A stretch of 64,000 bases of DNA from the NCBI GenBank assembly GCA_963714455.1, contig CAVQON010000019.1, positions 124,001 through 188,000 of the forward strand, given 5' to 3'. The notes beneath the pieces are model-generated. The model was not told where the DNA came from. It searched no databases and worked only from the letters and a program-made list of their open reading frames with translations. Origin of the DNA: CAVQGZ01 sp963714455 (GTDB taxonomy: Bacteria > Actinomycetota > Actinomycetes > Jiangellales > Jiangellaceae). This document shows positions 55,623 to 64,000 of this stretch, one piece after another (the first letter of the stretch is position 1; every line of letters begins with the position of its first letter). The position numbers and the translations under genes were made by a program.

Positions 55623-57920
55623 TCAGGTGTGGGCGACGCGGAACACGTCGAACACGCCGTCCACGGTGCGCACCGCTTTGATCACGTGGTCGAGGTGGGC
55701 CGGATCGCCCATCTCGAAGGTGAACCGGCTCTTCGCGACACGGTCGCGGTTGGTGGTCACGTTCGCCGACAAGATGTTGACGTGCTGGTCCGACAGCACC
55801 TGGGTGATGTCGGCGAGCAGCCGGTTGCGGTCCAGCGCGTCGACCTGGATCGCCACGAGGAACATCGAGGCGGCGCCGGCGGTCCAGGCGACGTCCACGA
55901 GGCGTTCGGGGGTGTCGCCGATCGCGGCCATGCTGGAGCAGCTTCGCCGGTGCACCGACACCCCGTTGCCGCGCGTGACGAACCCGACGATCTGGTCGCC
56001 GGGCACCGGCGTGCAGCACCGCGCCAGGCGCACCCACACGTCGGAGACCCCGTTGACCTCCACACCAGGGTCGGCGCTGGCCCGCCGCCGCCGCGCGCCC
56101 GGACGTAGCGCCTCGGCAGCGTCCTCGCTGGTGCCCTCGGCCCCGCCGAGGCTGTGCACGATGCGTTCCACGACCGACTGGGCGGAGAGCTGGCCCTCGC
56201 CGACCGCCGCGTACAGCGAGGGGATGTCGCTGTAGCGCAGGTCGGCTGCGATCGCGGTGAGGGTGTCTTTGCTCATCAGCCGCTGCAGCGGCAGGTCTTG
56301 CTTGCGCATCGCGCGGGCGATCGACTCCTTGCCGGTCTCGATAGCCTCCTCGCGGCGCTCCTTGGAGAACCACTGCTTGATCTTGTTGCGGGCCCGCGCG
56401 CTGGCCACGAACCCGAGCCAGTCGCGGCTCGGGCCGGAGCCCTCGGCCTTGGACGTGATCACCTCGATGATGTCGCCGTTGTCGAGCACCGAGTCGAGCG
56501 GCGCCAGGCGTCCGTTCACCTTCGCACCGATGCAGCGGTGCCCGACCTCGGTGTGCACGGCGTAGGCGAAGTCGACCGGTGTCGCACCGGTGGGCAGGGG
56601 CTTGATGTCGCCGCCGGGGGTGAAGACGTACACCTCGGTCGAGCTCACCTCGAACCGCAGCGACTCCAAGAACTCGCCCGGGTCGGAGATCTCCTTCTGC
56701 CACTCCAGCAGCTGGCGCAGCCACGCCATGTCGGTGACGCCGTCATCGCCCTCGTGCTCGTGGCCCCAGGCCTTCGGCGAGACCTCTTTGTACTTCCAGT
56801 GGGCCGCGACGCCGTACTCGGCGCGCTGGTGCATGGTGTAGGTGCGGATCTGCAGCTCGACGGGTCGTCCGCCCGGCCCCATGACAGTGGTGTGCAACGA
56901 CTGGTACATGTTGAACTTCGCCTTGGCGATCCAGTCCTTGAACCGGCCCGGCACCGGGTTCCAGCGGGCGTGCAGGATGCCCAGCACGGCGTAGCAGTCG
57001 CGCACGCTCTCCACGAGTACGCGGATGCCGATGAGGTCGTAGATGTCGGTGAAGTCGCGGCCCCGCACCACCATCTTCTGGTAGATCGAGTAGTAGTGCT
57101 TCGGTCGTCCGGTCACCGTGGCGCGGATCTTGGCGTCGCGCAGGTCGGCCTGCACCTGGTCGATCACCGACGCGAGGTAGTCGTCGCGAGCCGGTGCCCG
57201 CTCGGCGACGAGCCGCACGATCTCGTCGTAGATCTTCGGGTGCAGCGTGGCGAAGGAGAGGTCTTCGAGCTCCCACTTGATCTTGTTCATGCCCAGGCGG
57301 TGGGCCAGCGGAGCGTAGATCTCCAGCGTCTCGCGGGCCTTGCGCTGCGCGCTCTCGCGCGACACGTAGCGCCACGTGCGAGCGTTGTGCAGCCGGTCGG
57401 CCAGCTTGATGAGCAGCACCCGGATGTCGCGGGCCATCGCGATGACCATCTTGCGCAGCGTCTCGGCCTGCGCGGCCTGGCCGTAGGTGACCTTGTCGAG
57501 CTTGGTCACCCCGTCGACCAGCATCGCGATCTCGTCGCCGAAGTCGGTACGCAACGCCTCGAGCCCGTACTCGGTGTCTTCGACCGTGTCGTGCAGCAGC
57601 GCGGCCGCCAGGGTGGGTGGGGTGAGGCCGAGCTCGGCCAGGATCATCGCGACGGCAAGCGGGTGGGTGATGTACGGCTCGCCGCTCTTGCGCACCTGGC
57701 CCTCGTGGGCCTTGGACGCCGTCTGGTAGGCGCGGGTGATCTGGCTGACGTCGGCCCGCGGGTGGGTCGCGCGCACCGTGCGCAGCAGCGGCTCGAGCGC
57801 CGGGTCGCCGGTGGGGCGTGGTGCGGCCAGGCGGGCCAGGCGCGAGCGGACGCGGCGAGGCGGCGCCGACGCCGGTACCGGCTCCGGCGGCACCACGGGG
57901 TTCGTCACCTGGTCGACCAC
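55623..57920 (-). CDS. rel: bifunctional (p)ppGpp synthetase/hydrolase Rel
   Basis: Makes and degrades the stringent-response alarmones. 765 residues: HD hydrolase domain with LLHDTVEDTEY (His110, Asp111, Glu114, Asp115), synthetase domain with IGIRVLVESVRDCY and KFNMYQSLHTT, TGS domain (VYVFTPGGDIKPLP), helical/zinc-finger region (RLARCCTPVPGDQIVGF) and C-terminal ACT. The HD residues are intact, so hydrolase activity is expected. GTG at 57920 follows AGGAGG; -10 TAGACT lies at 57949-57944. Confidence 0.97.
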   Translation of the reverse strand: MVDQVTNPVVPPEPVPASAPPRRVRSRLARLAAPRPTGDPALEPLLRTVRATHPRADVSQITRAYQTASKAHEGQVRKSGEPYITHPLAVAMILAELGLTPPTLAAALLHDTVEDTEYGLEALRTDFGDEIAMLVDGVTKLDKVTYGQAAQAETLRKMVIAMARDIRVLLIKLADRLHNARTWRYVSRESAQRKARETLEIYAPLAHRLGMNKIKWELEDLSFATLHPKIYDEIVRLVAERAPARDDYLASVIDQVQADLRDAKIRATVTGRPKHYYSIYQKMVVRGRDFTDIYDLIGIRVLVESVRDCYAVLGILHARWNPVPGRFKDWIAKAKFNMYQSLHTTVMGPGGRPVELQIRTYTMHQRAEYGVAAHWKYKEVSPKAWGHEHEGDDGVTDMAWLRQLLEWQKEISDPGEFLESLRFEVSSTEVYVFTPGGDIKPLPTGATPVDFAYAVHTEVGHRCIGAKVNGRLAPLDSVLDNGDIIEVITSKAEGSGPSRDWLGFVASARARNKIKQWFSKERREEAIETGKESIARAMRKQDLPLQRLMSKDTLTAIAADLRYSDIPSLYAAVGEGQLSAQSVVERIVHSLGGAEGTSEDAAEALRPGARRRRASADPGVEVNGVSDVWVRLARCCTPVPGDQIVGFVTRGNGVSVHRRSCSSMAAIGDTPERLVDVAWTAGAASMFLVAIQVDALDRNRLLADITQVLSDQHVNILSANVTTNRDRVAKSRFTFEMGDPAHLDHVIKAVRTVDGVFDVFRVAHT

Positions 57921-57943
57921 GGGCCTCCTACGAGTTGACCCGC

Positions 57944-57949
57944 AGTCTA
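57944..57949 (-). promoter_or_regulatory. -10 element of rel
   Basis: TAGACT on the minus strand, 23 bases before the GTG at 57920. It predicts a leader of about 16 bases that includes AGGAGG. This would let rel be transcribed independently of apt. Confidence 0.45.
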
Positions 57950-57966
57950 GGGCCCCCGACGCAGGG

Positions 57967-58500
57967 CTACATGACGAGCAAGGAGGAGATGGGCAGACCC
58001 GGGTTGCGGTCGCGCCCGTTGAGCGCACCCAGCTCGATGAGGACGTTGACGCCGGCTATCTCGGCACCGGCGCGCCGGAACAGCTCTGCCGTGGCGGCGA
58101 CGGTGCCTCCCGTGGCCAGCACGTCGTCCACGACAAGCACCCGCTGACCAGGCTGGATGGCGTCCACGTGGATCTCCAGAACGGCCTCGCCGTACTCCAG
58201 GGAGTAGGCCTCCGACAGGGTGCTGTGCGGCAGCTTGCCGTGCTTGCGCACCGGGATGAACCCGGCGTCGAGCTCGAGCGCCACCGGGGCGGCCAGGATG
58301 AAGCCGCGGGCCTCGATGCCGGCGACCAGGTCGATCGGTCCCCCGGTGGCCGCTTCGCCGGCCTCGGCCAGCGCGCTGACGCAGCGGGCGAACGCGGCGG
58401 CGTCGCCGAGCATCGGGGTGATGTCACGGAACATGATGCCGGGCGTGGGCCAGTCGGGGATGTCGCGGACGTAGGGCAGCAGGTTCGCCGGGTCGGTCAT
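57967..58500 (-). CDS. apt: adenine phosphoribosyltransferase
   Basis: Salvages adenine to AMP. 177 residues; PRPP loop VLVVDDVLATGGTVAA, adenine-binding region GIEARGFILAAPVA and hood segment IMFRDITPML. ATG at 58500 is 3 bp past the secDF stop. The yajC-secDF-apt-rel order is conserved. Confidence 0.97.
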   Translation of the reverse strand: MTDPANLLPYVRDIPDWPTPGIMFRDITPMLGDAAAFARCVSALAEAGEAATGGPIDLVAGIEARGFILAAPVALELDAGFIPVRKHGKLPHSTLSEAYSLEYGEAVLEIHVDAIQPGQRVLVVDDVLATGGTVAATAELFRRAGAEIAGVNVLIELGALNGRDRNPGLPISSLLVM

Positions 58501-58503
58501 GTG

Positions 58504-61380
58504 TCAGGTGCCCTTTCGTCGGTTCGACCGTGTCTGACGACGCGGTTGGTGACGCTCCCCCGACTCGATCACCGAGCCCGGCTTGCTGCGCGTGGCGGTG
58601 GTGCCCACCGTAGGGGTTGCGCCCTCCGCGGCTGCCGAGGAGGTGTCACCGGACTGGCTCACCACCGCGGTGGCCACCGACTCGGTGACGTCGGCGTCTG
58701 CTCCCGGGCCGCGGTGCCCCCGCCGGCGGGCCAGGACGCGTGCGTTCAGCGAGCGCATCACCGGCTCGCGCTCCTTCAGGTCGGCGAGCAGCGGCGTGGC
58801 GATGAAGATGGACGAGTACGTCCCCACGGCCACCCCGACGAACAGGGCCAGCGCCAGGTCCTTGAGTGTGCCGGTGCCCAGGAAGGCGAGCGAGACCACC
58901 AGGATCGAGCCGATCGGCAGCAGTGCGATCACCGAGGTGTTGATCGACCGCACGAGGGTCTGGTTGACGGCCAGGTTCGCGGCCTCGGAGTAGGTGTAGA
59001 CGCTCTGACCGGTGATCCCCCGGGTGTTCTCGCGCACCTTGTCGAACACGACGACGGTGTCGTAGAGCGAGTACGCCAAGATCGTCAAGAAGCCGATCAC
59101 CGACGCGGGCGTGACGTCGAATCCTGTCCATGCGTAGATGCCGACCGTGATGACGACGTCGTGGAGCAGTGCGACGAGGGCGGCGATGCCCATCTTGGGC
59201 TCGAACGTGACCGCCAGGTAGATGACCACGGCCACCAGGAACAGCACGAGCCCCTGCAAAGCCTTGCCGGTGATCTCCTCGCCCCACGAGGGGCCGACGA
59301 CTTGCACGCTGACGGCGTCGGTGGGCACGTCCAGGGTGCCGGACACGGCGTCGCGCACCTCGACGGTCTCCTCGGGCGTGAGCGCCGCGGTCTGCACGCG
59401 CACCCGGTCGTCCCCCACGATGGTGACGCGAGGGTCGGAGGCACCCTCGACGCCGGTGTCGGTGACTGCCGTGCGCACGGTGGCGACGTCGGACTGGGTC
59501 ACCCCCGGCGACTGGGCGGTGATCTCCGCGCCGCCGGTGAACTCCACGCCGAGCGTGAGCCCCTGCACGATGAGCCCGAGGACGGCGAAACCGAGCAGCC
59601 CCGCGCTGACGGCGTACCAGCGCTTCGAGCGGGCCACGAAGTCGAACGACTTCTCCCCGCGGTACAGGCGGTTGCCCAGCCCGGCCAGACCCCGGGCCGA
59701 CTTCGCCCCGGAGCGGCCCAGCCGCGACGCGTCCAGGCCGGAGAGCGGGTGGCCCTGGCCGAAGAACTTCGTGCGCACCAGCAGGCTCAGCAGCGGCTTG
59801 GTGAACAGGAAGACGACGATGAGGTCGACGACGGTCGTCAGGCCGAACGCGAACGCGAAGCCGCGCACGTTGCCGATGCTGAACACGTAAAGGAAGAACG
59901 CGGCCAGCAGCGACACGATGTCGGCGGCCACGATCGTGCGTCGAGCGCGCACCCAGGCCGTCTCCACGGCCATGCGGGTGCTGCGACCTTCGCGCACCTC
60001 GTCCTTGATGCGTTCGAAGAACACCACGAACGAGTCGGCGGTGATGCCGATCGCGACGATCAGACCGGCCACGCCGGCCAGGGTGAGGGTGAACCCGATC
60101 GTCTCACCGAGCAGCAGGACGAAGCCGTAGGTCAGCGTGGCGGCCACGGCGAGGCTGGCCACGACGACGAGGCCGAGCCCGCGGTAGTAGATCAGGGAGT
60201 ACAGCATCACCAGCAGCAGGCCGATGGCACCGGCGACCAGACCGGCCTGAAGCTGGTCGAGGCCGAGCGTCGGCGACACCGAGGTGACGTCGCTGACCTC
60301 GAAGGCCAGCGGCAGCGCGCCGTACTGCAGCACGTTGGCCAGGGCTGTCGCCTCGGCCTGGGTGAACTGCCCGGTGATCTGCGCGCGACCGCCGGGGATC
60401 GGCTCGTTGACCTGGGGGGCGGAGACGACGAGGCCGTCCAGCACGATCGCGAACTGGTCCTGCGGCGGCTGCTGGCTGGAGAGCTGCTGGGTGCTGGTGA
60501 AGAACTTGTCGGCACCCTCGGCGGTGAACTCGAGGTTGACCTGCCAGCCGACCCCGCCCTGCGGGATGCCGGCCGTGGCTGTGGCGATGTCGGTGCCGAC
60601 CACGTCGGCGGGTCCGAGCAGGTACCGGTTGGCGAGGTCGCGGTCGCAGGTGAGCAGCGGCTCGTCCGGTGGGGTGACCCTGCCCGGCTCGATGTCGGCG
60701 CAGTCGAACGCCAGCAGGGCCTCGATCGAGGCGGGGTCGAGCTCGGCACCGGTCGTGATCGGCTCGGAGATGACCTCGGGTGTGGCGGCCGGGGTGGCGT
60801 CGGCGGTGACTGGTTGGCGCTGCTGTGTGCGGCTGGCCTGGGTGGTGCTGTCGTCGCGCGCGGTGCCGAGGCTCGAGTCGTCGGCATCGGAGGGCCCGAC
60901 GGTGGCTCCGGCGTCGTCGGTCGTGGCCGGGGAGCCCTGCGGCGTCGCGTCAGGGCCGGCGTCCGGCGTCGGTGCGACGGTCGGCTCAGGGGCGGGGGCC
61001 GGGCCGGGGACGATGGCCTGAACCGGACGGAACTGCAGCTGAGCGGTCTGGCCGACGAGCGCGACGAGGTCGTCCTCGCCGACGCCGGGCACCTGGACGA
61101 TGATCGTGTCGGCACCCTGGGTGGTGACCTCGGCCTCGGCCACGCCCGAGCCGTTGACACGCTGACGGATGATGGCGACGGCCTCGTCGAGCGACTCCGG
61201 GGTGGGCGCGGCGCCGTCGAGGGTGGTGGCGGTGAGGGTGATGCTGGTGCCGCCCTGCAGGTCGAGCCCCAGGCGGGGCGCCCAGCTGCCCGCTGCGGCG
61301 ACCCCGGCGAAGACCAGGCCGAGCAGCAGCGCGAAGGCGAGCAGCGGCCGACCCGGCCGCGTCACGTTGGTCTGTGCCAC
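58504..61380 (-). CDS. secDF: SecDF, fused protein-export accessory protein
   Basis: Uses the proton gradient to pull proteins out of the Sec channel. One 958-residue frame: SecD (about 1-540) with LGLDLQGG (38-44), a P1 domain carrying a low-complexity Pro/Thr/Asp insert (about 125-205), and six helices; a 35-residue linker; then SecF (about 576-958) with LGVEFTGG (610-617) and six helices ending in a basic tail. Most actinobacteria keep secD and secF as separate genes at this locus, so the fusion is notable. The frame is open throughout. GTG start at 61380. Confidence 0.95.
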   Translation of the reverse strand: MAQTNVTRPGRPLLAFALLLGLVFAGVAAAGSWAPRLGLDLQGGTSITLTATTLDGAAPTPESLDEAVAIIRQRVNGSGVAEAEVTTQGADTIIVQVPGVGEDDLVALVGQTAQLQFRPVQAIVPGPAPAPEPTVAPTPDAGPDATPQGSPATTDDAGATVGPSDADDSSLGTARDDSTTQASRTQQRQPVTADATPAATPEVISEPITTGAELDPASIEALLAFDCADIEPGRVTPPDEPLLTCDRDLANRYLLGPADVVGTDIATATAGIPQGGVGWQVNLEFTAEGADKFFTSTQQLSSQQPPQDQFAIVLDGLVVSAPQVNEPIPGGRAQITGQFTQAEATALANVLQYGALPLAFEVSDVTSVSPTLGLDQLQAGLVAGAIGLLLVMLYSLIYYRGLGLVVVASLAVAATLTYGFVLLLGETIGFTLTLAGVAGLIVAIGITADSFVVFFERIKDEVREGRSTRMAVETAWVRARRTIVAADIVSLLAAFFLYVFSIGNVRGFAFAFGLTTVVDLIVVFLFTKPLLSLLVRTKFFGQGHPLSGLDASRLGRSGAKSARGLAGLGNRLYRGEKSFDFVARSKRWYAVSAGLLGFAVLGLIVQGLTLGVEFTGGAEITAQSPGVTQSDVATVRTAVTDTGVEGASDPRVTIVGDDRVRVQTAALTPEETVEVRDAVSGTLDVPTDAVSVQVVGPSWGEEITGKALQGLVLFLVAVVIYLAVTFEPKMGIAALVALLHDVVITVGIYAWTGFDVTPASVIGFLTILAYSLYDTVVVFDKVRENTRGITGQSVYTYSEAANLAVNQTLVRSINTSVIALLPIGSILVVSLAFLGTGTLKDLALALFVGVAVGTYSSIFIATPLLADLKEREPVMRSLNARVLARRRGHRGPGADADVTESVATAVVSQSGDTSSAAAEGATPTVGTTATRSKPGSVIESGERHQPRRQTRSNRRKGT

Positions 61381-61390
61381 GCGGGCGCGC

Positions 61391-61699
61391 TCAGTCGGTC
61401 AGGCCGGCGGGGCCCGCCGAGTCGTCGCGGTCGATCGGGCTCGGCTCCAGCACCTTCACGACGCCCTGCCGGGTGAAGCGCAGCTGGACGCCGGGAGCCG
61501 CCTCGACGACGACGTCGGCCTCGTCCACCATCACGACGGTGGCCAGCATGCCGCCACCCATCATCACCTCGGCCCCGGGCGCGAGGGCCGCCTGGGTGGC
61601 CGCGAACTCACGGTTGCGACGCTGCATCGGGCGGAAGATGAGCAGGTAGAACACGCCACCGATGAGAAGCAACGGCAGGACGGTGCCAAGGGCATCCAT
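61391..61699 (-). CDS. yajC: preprotein translocase subunit YajC
   Basis: Small SecDF partner, 102 residues: one N-terminal transmembrane helix (ALGTVLPLLLIGGVFYLLIF), then RPMQRRNREF and a cytoplasmic beta domain (LAPGAEVMMGGGMLATVVMVD). ATG at 61699; the helix begins right after it. The stop lies 10 bp from secDF. Confidence 0.94.
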   Translation of the reverse strand: MDALGTVLPLLLIGGVFYLLIFRPMQRRNREFAATQAALAPGAEVMMGGGMLATVVMVDEADVVVEAAPGVQLRFTRQGVVKVLEPSPIDRDDSAGPAGLTD

Positions 61700-61729
61700 G
61701 AAGACTCCGGTGTCAGAAAGCAGATCGGC

Positions 61730-61747
61730 ACGGGGGCGATCCCCCGT
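61730..61747 (-). terminator. GC hairpin between ruvB and yajC
   Basis: A perfect 7-bp stem, ACGGGGG/CCCCCGT, with a four-base loop. It lies downstream of the ruvB stop and in the yajC leader. There is no long U-tract (only CUGCUUUCUG nearby), so it may be an actinobacterial-style terminator or attenuator, or simply a structured leader. Confidence 0.4.
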
Positions 61748-61757
61748 CAGCAAGCGC

Positions 61758-62855
61758 CTAGTCTACGGACCGTCGCGACGTTCCCGGGATCTGCAGGTCG
61801 AGCGTCGGGTTGGGCGTGTCGGTCGCGGCCGTGATGCCCAGATGGGCGAAGGCGGCCGGAGTCGCCACGCGTCCCCGTGGCGTGCGGATCAGCAGCCCCT
61901 CACGCACCAGGAACGGCTCGCTGACCTCCTCCACGGTGTCGGCCTCCTCCCCCACGGCGACCGCGATGGTCGACAGACCCACCGGCCCGCCGTTGTAGCG
62001 CCCGCACAGCGCCGCCAGCACCTGCCGGTCGAGACGGTCGAGGCCGAGCTCGTCCACGTCGTACACCGCGAGGGCCTCACGCGCGACGGAGCGGTCGAGG
62101 CGGCCGCCGGCGCGCACGGCGGAGTAGTCACGCACGCGGCGCAGCAGCCGGTTGGCGATGCGGGGCGTGCCACGTGAGCGGCGGGCGATCTCTTCGGCCG
62201 CGTGCGCGTCCAGGGCGATGCCCAGCAGCGCGGCCGAGCGGGTGAGCACCCGCATGAGGTCGTCGACGGAGTAGAAGTCGAGGTGGGCGGTGAAGCCGAA
62301 CCGGTCGCGCAGCGGCCCGGTCAGCAACCCGGCCCGGGTGGTGGCGCCCACCAGGGTGAAGCGCGGAAGCGCGAGCGGGATGACCGTGGCCCCCGGCCCC
62401 TTGCCCACGACGACGTCGACCCGAAAGTCCTCCATGGCGAGGTACAGCATCTCCTCGGCGGGCCGGGCGAGTCGGTGCACCTCGTCGAGGAAGAGCACCT
62501 CGCCGTCGGTCAGCCCGGACAGGATCGACGCGAGGTCGCCGGCGTGCTGGATCGCCGGACCGCTGGCCACCCGGATCGGCGTGCCCAGCTCGGCGGCGAT
62601 GATCATGGCCAGGGTCGTCTTGCCCAGCCCCGGCGGGCCGGAGAGCAGCACGTGGTCGGGGGTGCGCTGGTGCATCTTGGCCGCTTCGAGCAGCAGGGAG
62701 AGCTGGTCGCGCACGCGGGGCTGGCCGACGAACTCGGCCATGCTGCGCGGGCGCAGCGCGGCGTCGGCGGCCCGGTCGTCCTCGACCGCGTCGGCGTCGA
62801 GCACCGAGCCGGGGTCGTCCGCCGGGGGGTCCACGTCGTCGGACCAGTCGCTCAT
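61758..62855 (-). CDS. ruvB: Holliday junction helicase RuvB
   Basis: Hexameric AAA+ motor that drives branch migration. 365 residues; Walker A GPPGLGKTTLA, Walker B LFLDEVHRL, sensor VGATTRAG, arginine-finger region GPLRDRFG, and winged helix at the C-terminus. ATG overlaps the ruvA stop (ATGA). A TAGACT hexamer overlapping its stop (61765-61760) may be a promoter for yajC. Confidence 0.98.
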   Translation of the reverse strand: MSDWSDDVDPPADDPGSVLDADAVEDDRAADAALRPRSMAEFVGQPRVRDQLSLLLEAAKMHQRTPDHVLLSGPPGLGKTTLAMIIAAELGTPIRVASGPAIQHAGDLASILSGLTDGEVLFLDEVHRLARPAEEMLYLAMEDFRVDVVVGKGPGATVIPLALPRFTLVGATTRAGLLTGPLRDRFGFTAHLDFYSVDDLMRVLTRSAALLGIALDAHAAEEIARRSRGTPRIANRLLRRVRDYSAVRAGGRLDRSVAREALAVYDVDELGLDRLDRQVLAALCGRYNGGPVGLSTIAVAVGEEADTVEEVSEPFLVREGLLIRTPRGRVATPAAFAHLGITAATDTPNPTLDLQIPGTSRRSVD

Positions 62856-63478
62856 GGGCGGTCCAGCGATCGAAGGGCGGTACGCAGCAGGCCGGCCACG
62901 TCGGGGGTGCCCTGCGCCTCGATCATCTCCGCGGCCTGCGGGGCGATGGCGTCGAGGGCGGCGGCCGCCTCACGTGCCCCCCACCCGAGGCTGACCAAGG
63001 CGGCGGAGACCTGCTCGGCCCACGGCGCCGACGCCGACGTCGTCCCAGCCGTGACGGCAGGCTCGGCGGTGCCGAGCGCCGGCCCGAGGCGGTCCTTCAG
63101 CTCGAGCACCAGCCGCTGGGCCCCCTTGCGGCCGATGCCCGGTACCCGGGTGAGCGTCGCCAGGTCGTCGGTGGCCACGGCGGTGCGCACCTCGTCGGGG
63201 GTCAGGACGGCCAGCATGGCCATCGCGAGGCGCGGCCCGATGCCCGACACGCCGAGCAGCACCTCGAACAGCTCGCGTTCGTCGACGGCGGTGAACCCGT
63301 ACAGCGTCAGGGAGTCTTCGCGCACCACGAGCACCGTCGCCAGCGAGGCCGACTCCCCCACCCGCAGGTCGGCGAGCACGCGCGGCGGGCACGGCAGGTA
63401 GATGCCGACGCCGCCGGTCTCGACGACCACGTGGTCGAGACCGAGCGCGGTCACGGTGCCGCGGATCGAGGCGATCAT
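62852..63478 (-). CDS. ruvA: Holliday junction-binding protein RuvA
   Basis: Tetrameric junction binder. 208 residues: OB domain (MIASIRGTVTALGLDHVVV), two HhH motifs (LLGVSGIGPRLAMAML; LTRVPGIGRKGAQRL) and the C-terminal RuvB-binding domain. ATG overlaps the ruvC stop as ATGA. Confidence 0.97.
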   Translation of the reverse strand: MIASIRGTVTALGLDHVVVETGGVGIYLPCPPRVLADLRVGESASLATVLVVREDSLTLYGFTAVDERELFEVLLGVSGIGPRLAMAMLAVLTPDEVRTAVATDDLATLTRVPGIGRKGAQRLVLELKDRLGPALGTAEPAVTAGTTSASAPWAEQVSAALVSLGWGAREAAAALDAIAPQAAEMIEAQGTPDVAGLLRTALRSLDRP

Positions 63479-63984
63479 CGCGGCATCCCGGCCAGGTGGC
63501 GCCGAGCGAGCACCGGGGCCTGCCACAGGTGTGCCAGCGCGAGGGCCAGCGCGTCGGTGGCGTCCACCGGCCGTGGGGGCGCGCTGAGTCCGAGGATGCT
63601 CGTCACCATCCTCGCGACCTGCTGCTTGTCCGCCCGCCCGCTGCCGGTCACGCCGGCCTTGACCTCCGTCGGGGTGTGCGTGGCGGTCGGCAGCCCGCGT
63701 CGTCCGCCGACGAGCAGCGCCACCCCGCTGGCCTGGGCAGTGCCGATGATCGTGGCCGTGTTGTGCTGGCTGAAGACGGCCTCGACGGCAAGCTGGTGGG
63801 GACGGTGGCTGTCGACGAACTCCTCGATCTGCGCCTCCAGGCTGCACAGCCGCTGCGCGAGGGTCGCATCGGTAGCGGTGCGCACGACGGTGACCCCCAG
63901 CAGCCGGGCCGGACGTCCCGGTGCGCCCTCGACGGCCGCGAGCCCGCACCGGGTCAGCCCAGGGTCGATGCCGACGACTCTCAT
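63475..63984 (-). CDS. ruvC: Holliday junction resolvase RuvC
   Basis: Endonuclease that resolves four-way junctions. 169 residues with the acidic quartet: Asp in VVGIDPGLTRCG, Glu in LAVEAVFSQ, and the Asp pair in VDATDALALALAH. The ATG at 63984 is chosen (GAAGGTG upstream); a GTG at 63990 is also in frame. Only 16 bases upstream are visible, so an SOS operator cannot be judged. Confidence 0.96.
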   Translation of the reverse strand: MRVVGIDPGLTRCGLAAVEGAPGRPARLLGVTVVRTATDATLAQRLCSLEAQIEEFVDSHRPHQLAVEAVFSQHNTATIIGTAQASGVALLVGGRRGLPTATHTPTEVKAGVTGSGRADKQQVARMVTSILGLSAPPRPVDATDALALALAHLWQAPVLARRHLAGMPR

Positions 63985-64000
63985 GAGCACCTTCCTCGAC

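Noticed and set aside
57736..61476. Very long open frame on the plus strand opposite rel, apt and secDF
   Set aside because: GC-rich mirror of real genes; Arg/Gly/His-rich low-information translation, no family resemblance.

Overview
This 64 kb window is a high-GC, gene-dense stretch of an actinobacterial core chromosome. The evidence is the coding bias, frequent GTG starts, an mIHF gene, a bifunctional Rel, a translationally acting FMN riboswitch, a mycobacterial-type PyrR leader and a gene order known from Streptomyces and Mycobacterium (ruvCAB-yajC-secD/F-apt-rel; alaS-ruvX-mltG-aroE-aroCKBQ-pepQ-efp-nusB-pyrR; pyr operon-mihF-gmk-rpoZ-coaBC-metK-priA-def-fmt-rsmB-rpe-rib). I cannot fix the genus. 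I see no prophage, insertion sequence, CRISPR array or rRNA.

Layout, left to right: an M20 peptidase cut by the window edge, tRNA-Leu(GAG), and a crotonase divergent from a two-domain PPK2 and an MFS exporter (1-4605). Next is the riboflavin operon ribD-ribE-ribBA-ribH behind an FMN riboswitch, preceded by rpe (4574-8814). Then come rsmB-fmt-def, priA, metK, coaBC, rpoZ, gmk and mihF (8840-17344), followed by the pyrimidine operon pyrR-pyrB-pyrC-membrane protein-carA-carB-pyrK-pyrD-pyrF (17430-27843). An accessory block (27919-32670) holds a PLP decarboxylase of the sphingosine-phosphate-lyase type, a GPH-type symporter and a DUF222/HNH nuclease whose start codon lies inside a LexA box. The core order resumes with nusB, efp, pepQ, a divergent lipoprotein PBP, aroQ-aroB-aroK-aroC, an A24 prepilin peptidase, aroE, mltG, ruvX, alaS and rarA (32553-47217). 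The last third holds an MMPL transporter, aspS-hisS-MBL hydrolase, a membrane-anchored cyclophilin with a DUF349 protein, rel, apt, a fused secDF, yajC, ruvB, ruvA and ruvC (47273-63984).

The genes form tightly coupled operons. I count about ten ATGA junctions, ten GTGA, three TGATG and three CTGA. The CTGA junctions matter because the downstream genes there (MFS exporter, coaBC, aroE) lack a usable ATG/GTG/TTG start. Several divergent gene pairs carry a -10 hexamer about 6-8 nt before the start codon, which suggests leaderless mRNAs. The most interesting single site is the perfect actinobacterial SOS operator overlapping the start codon of the HNH nuclease in the slot where Streptomyces carries bldD. 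Most of the rest is housekeeping and should be read as such.
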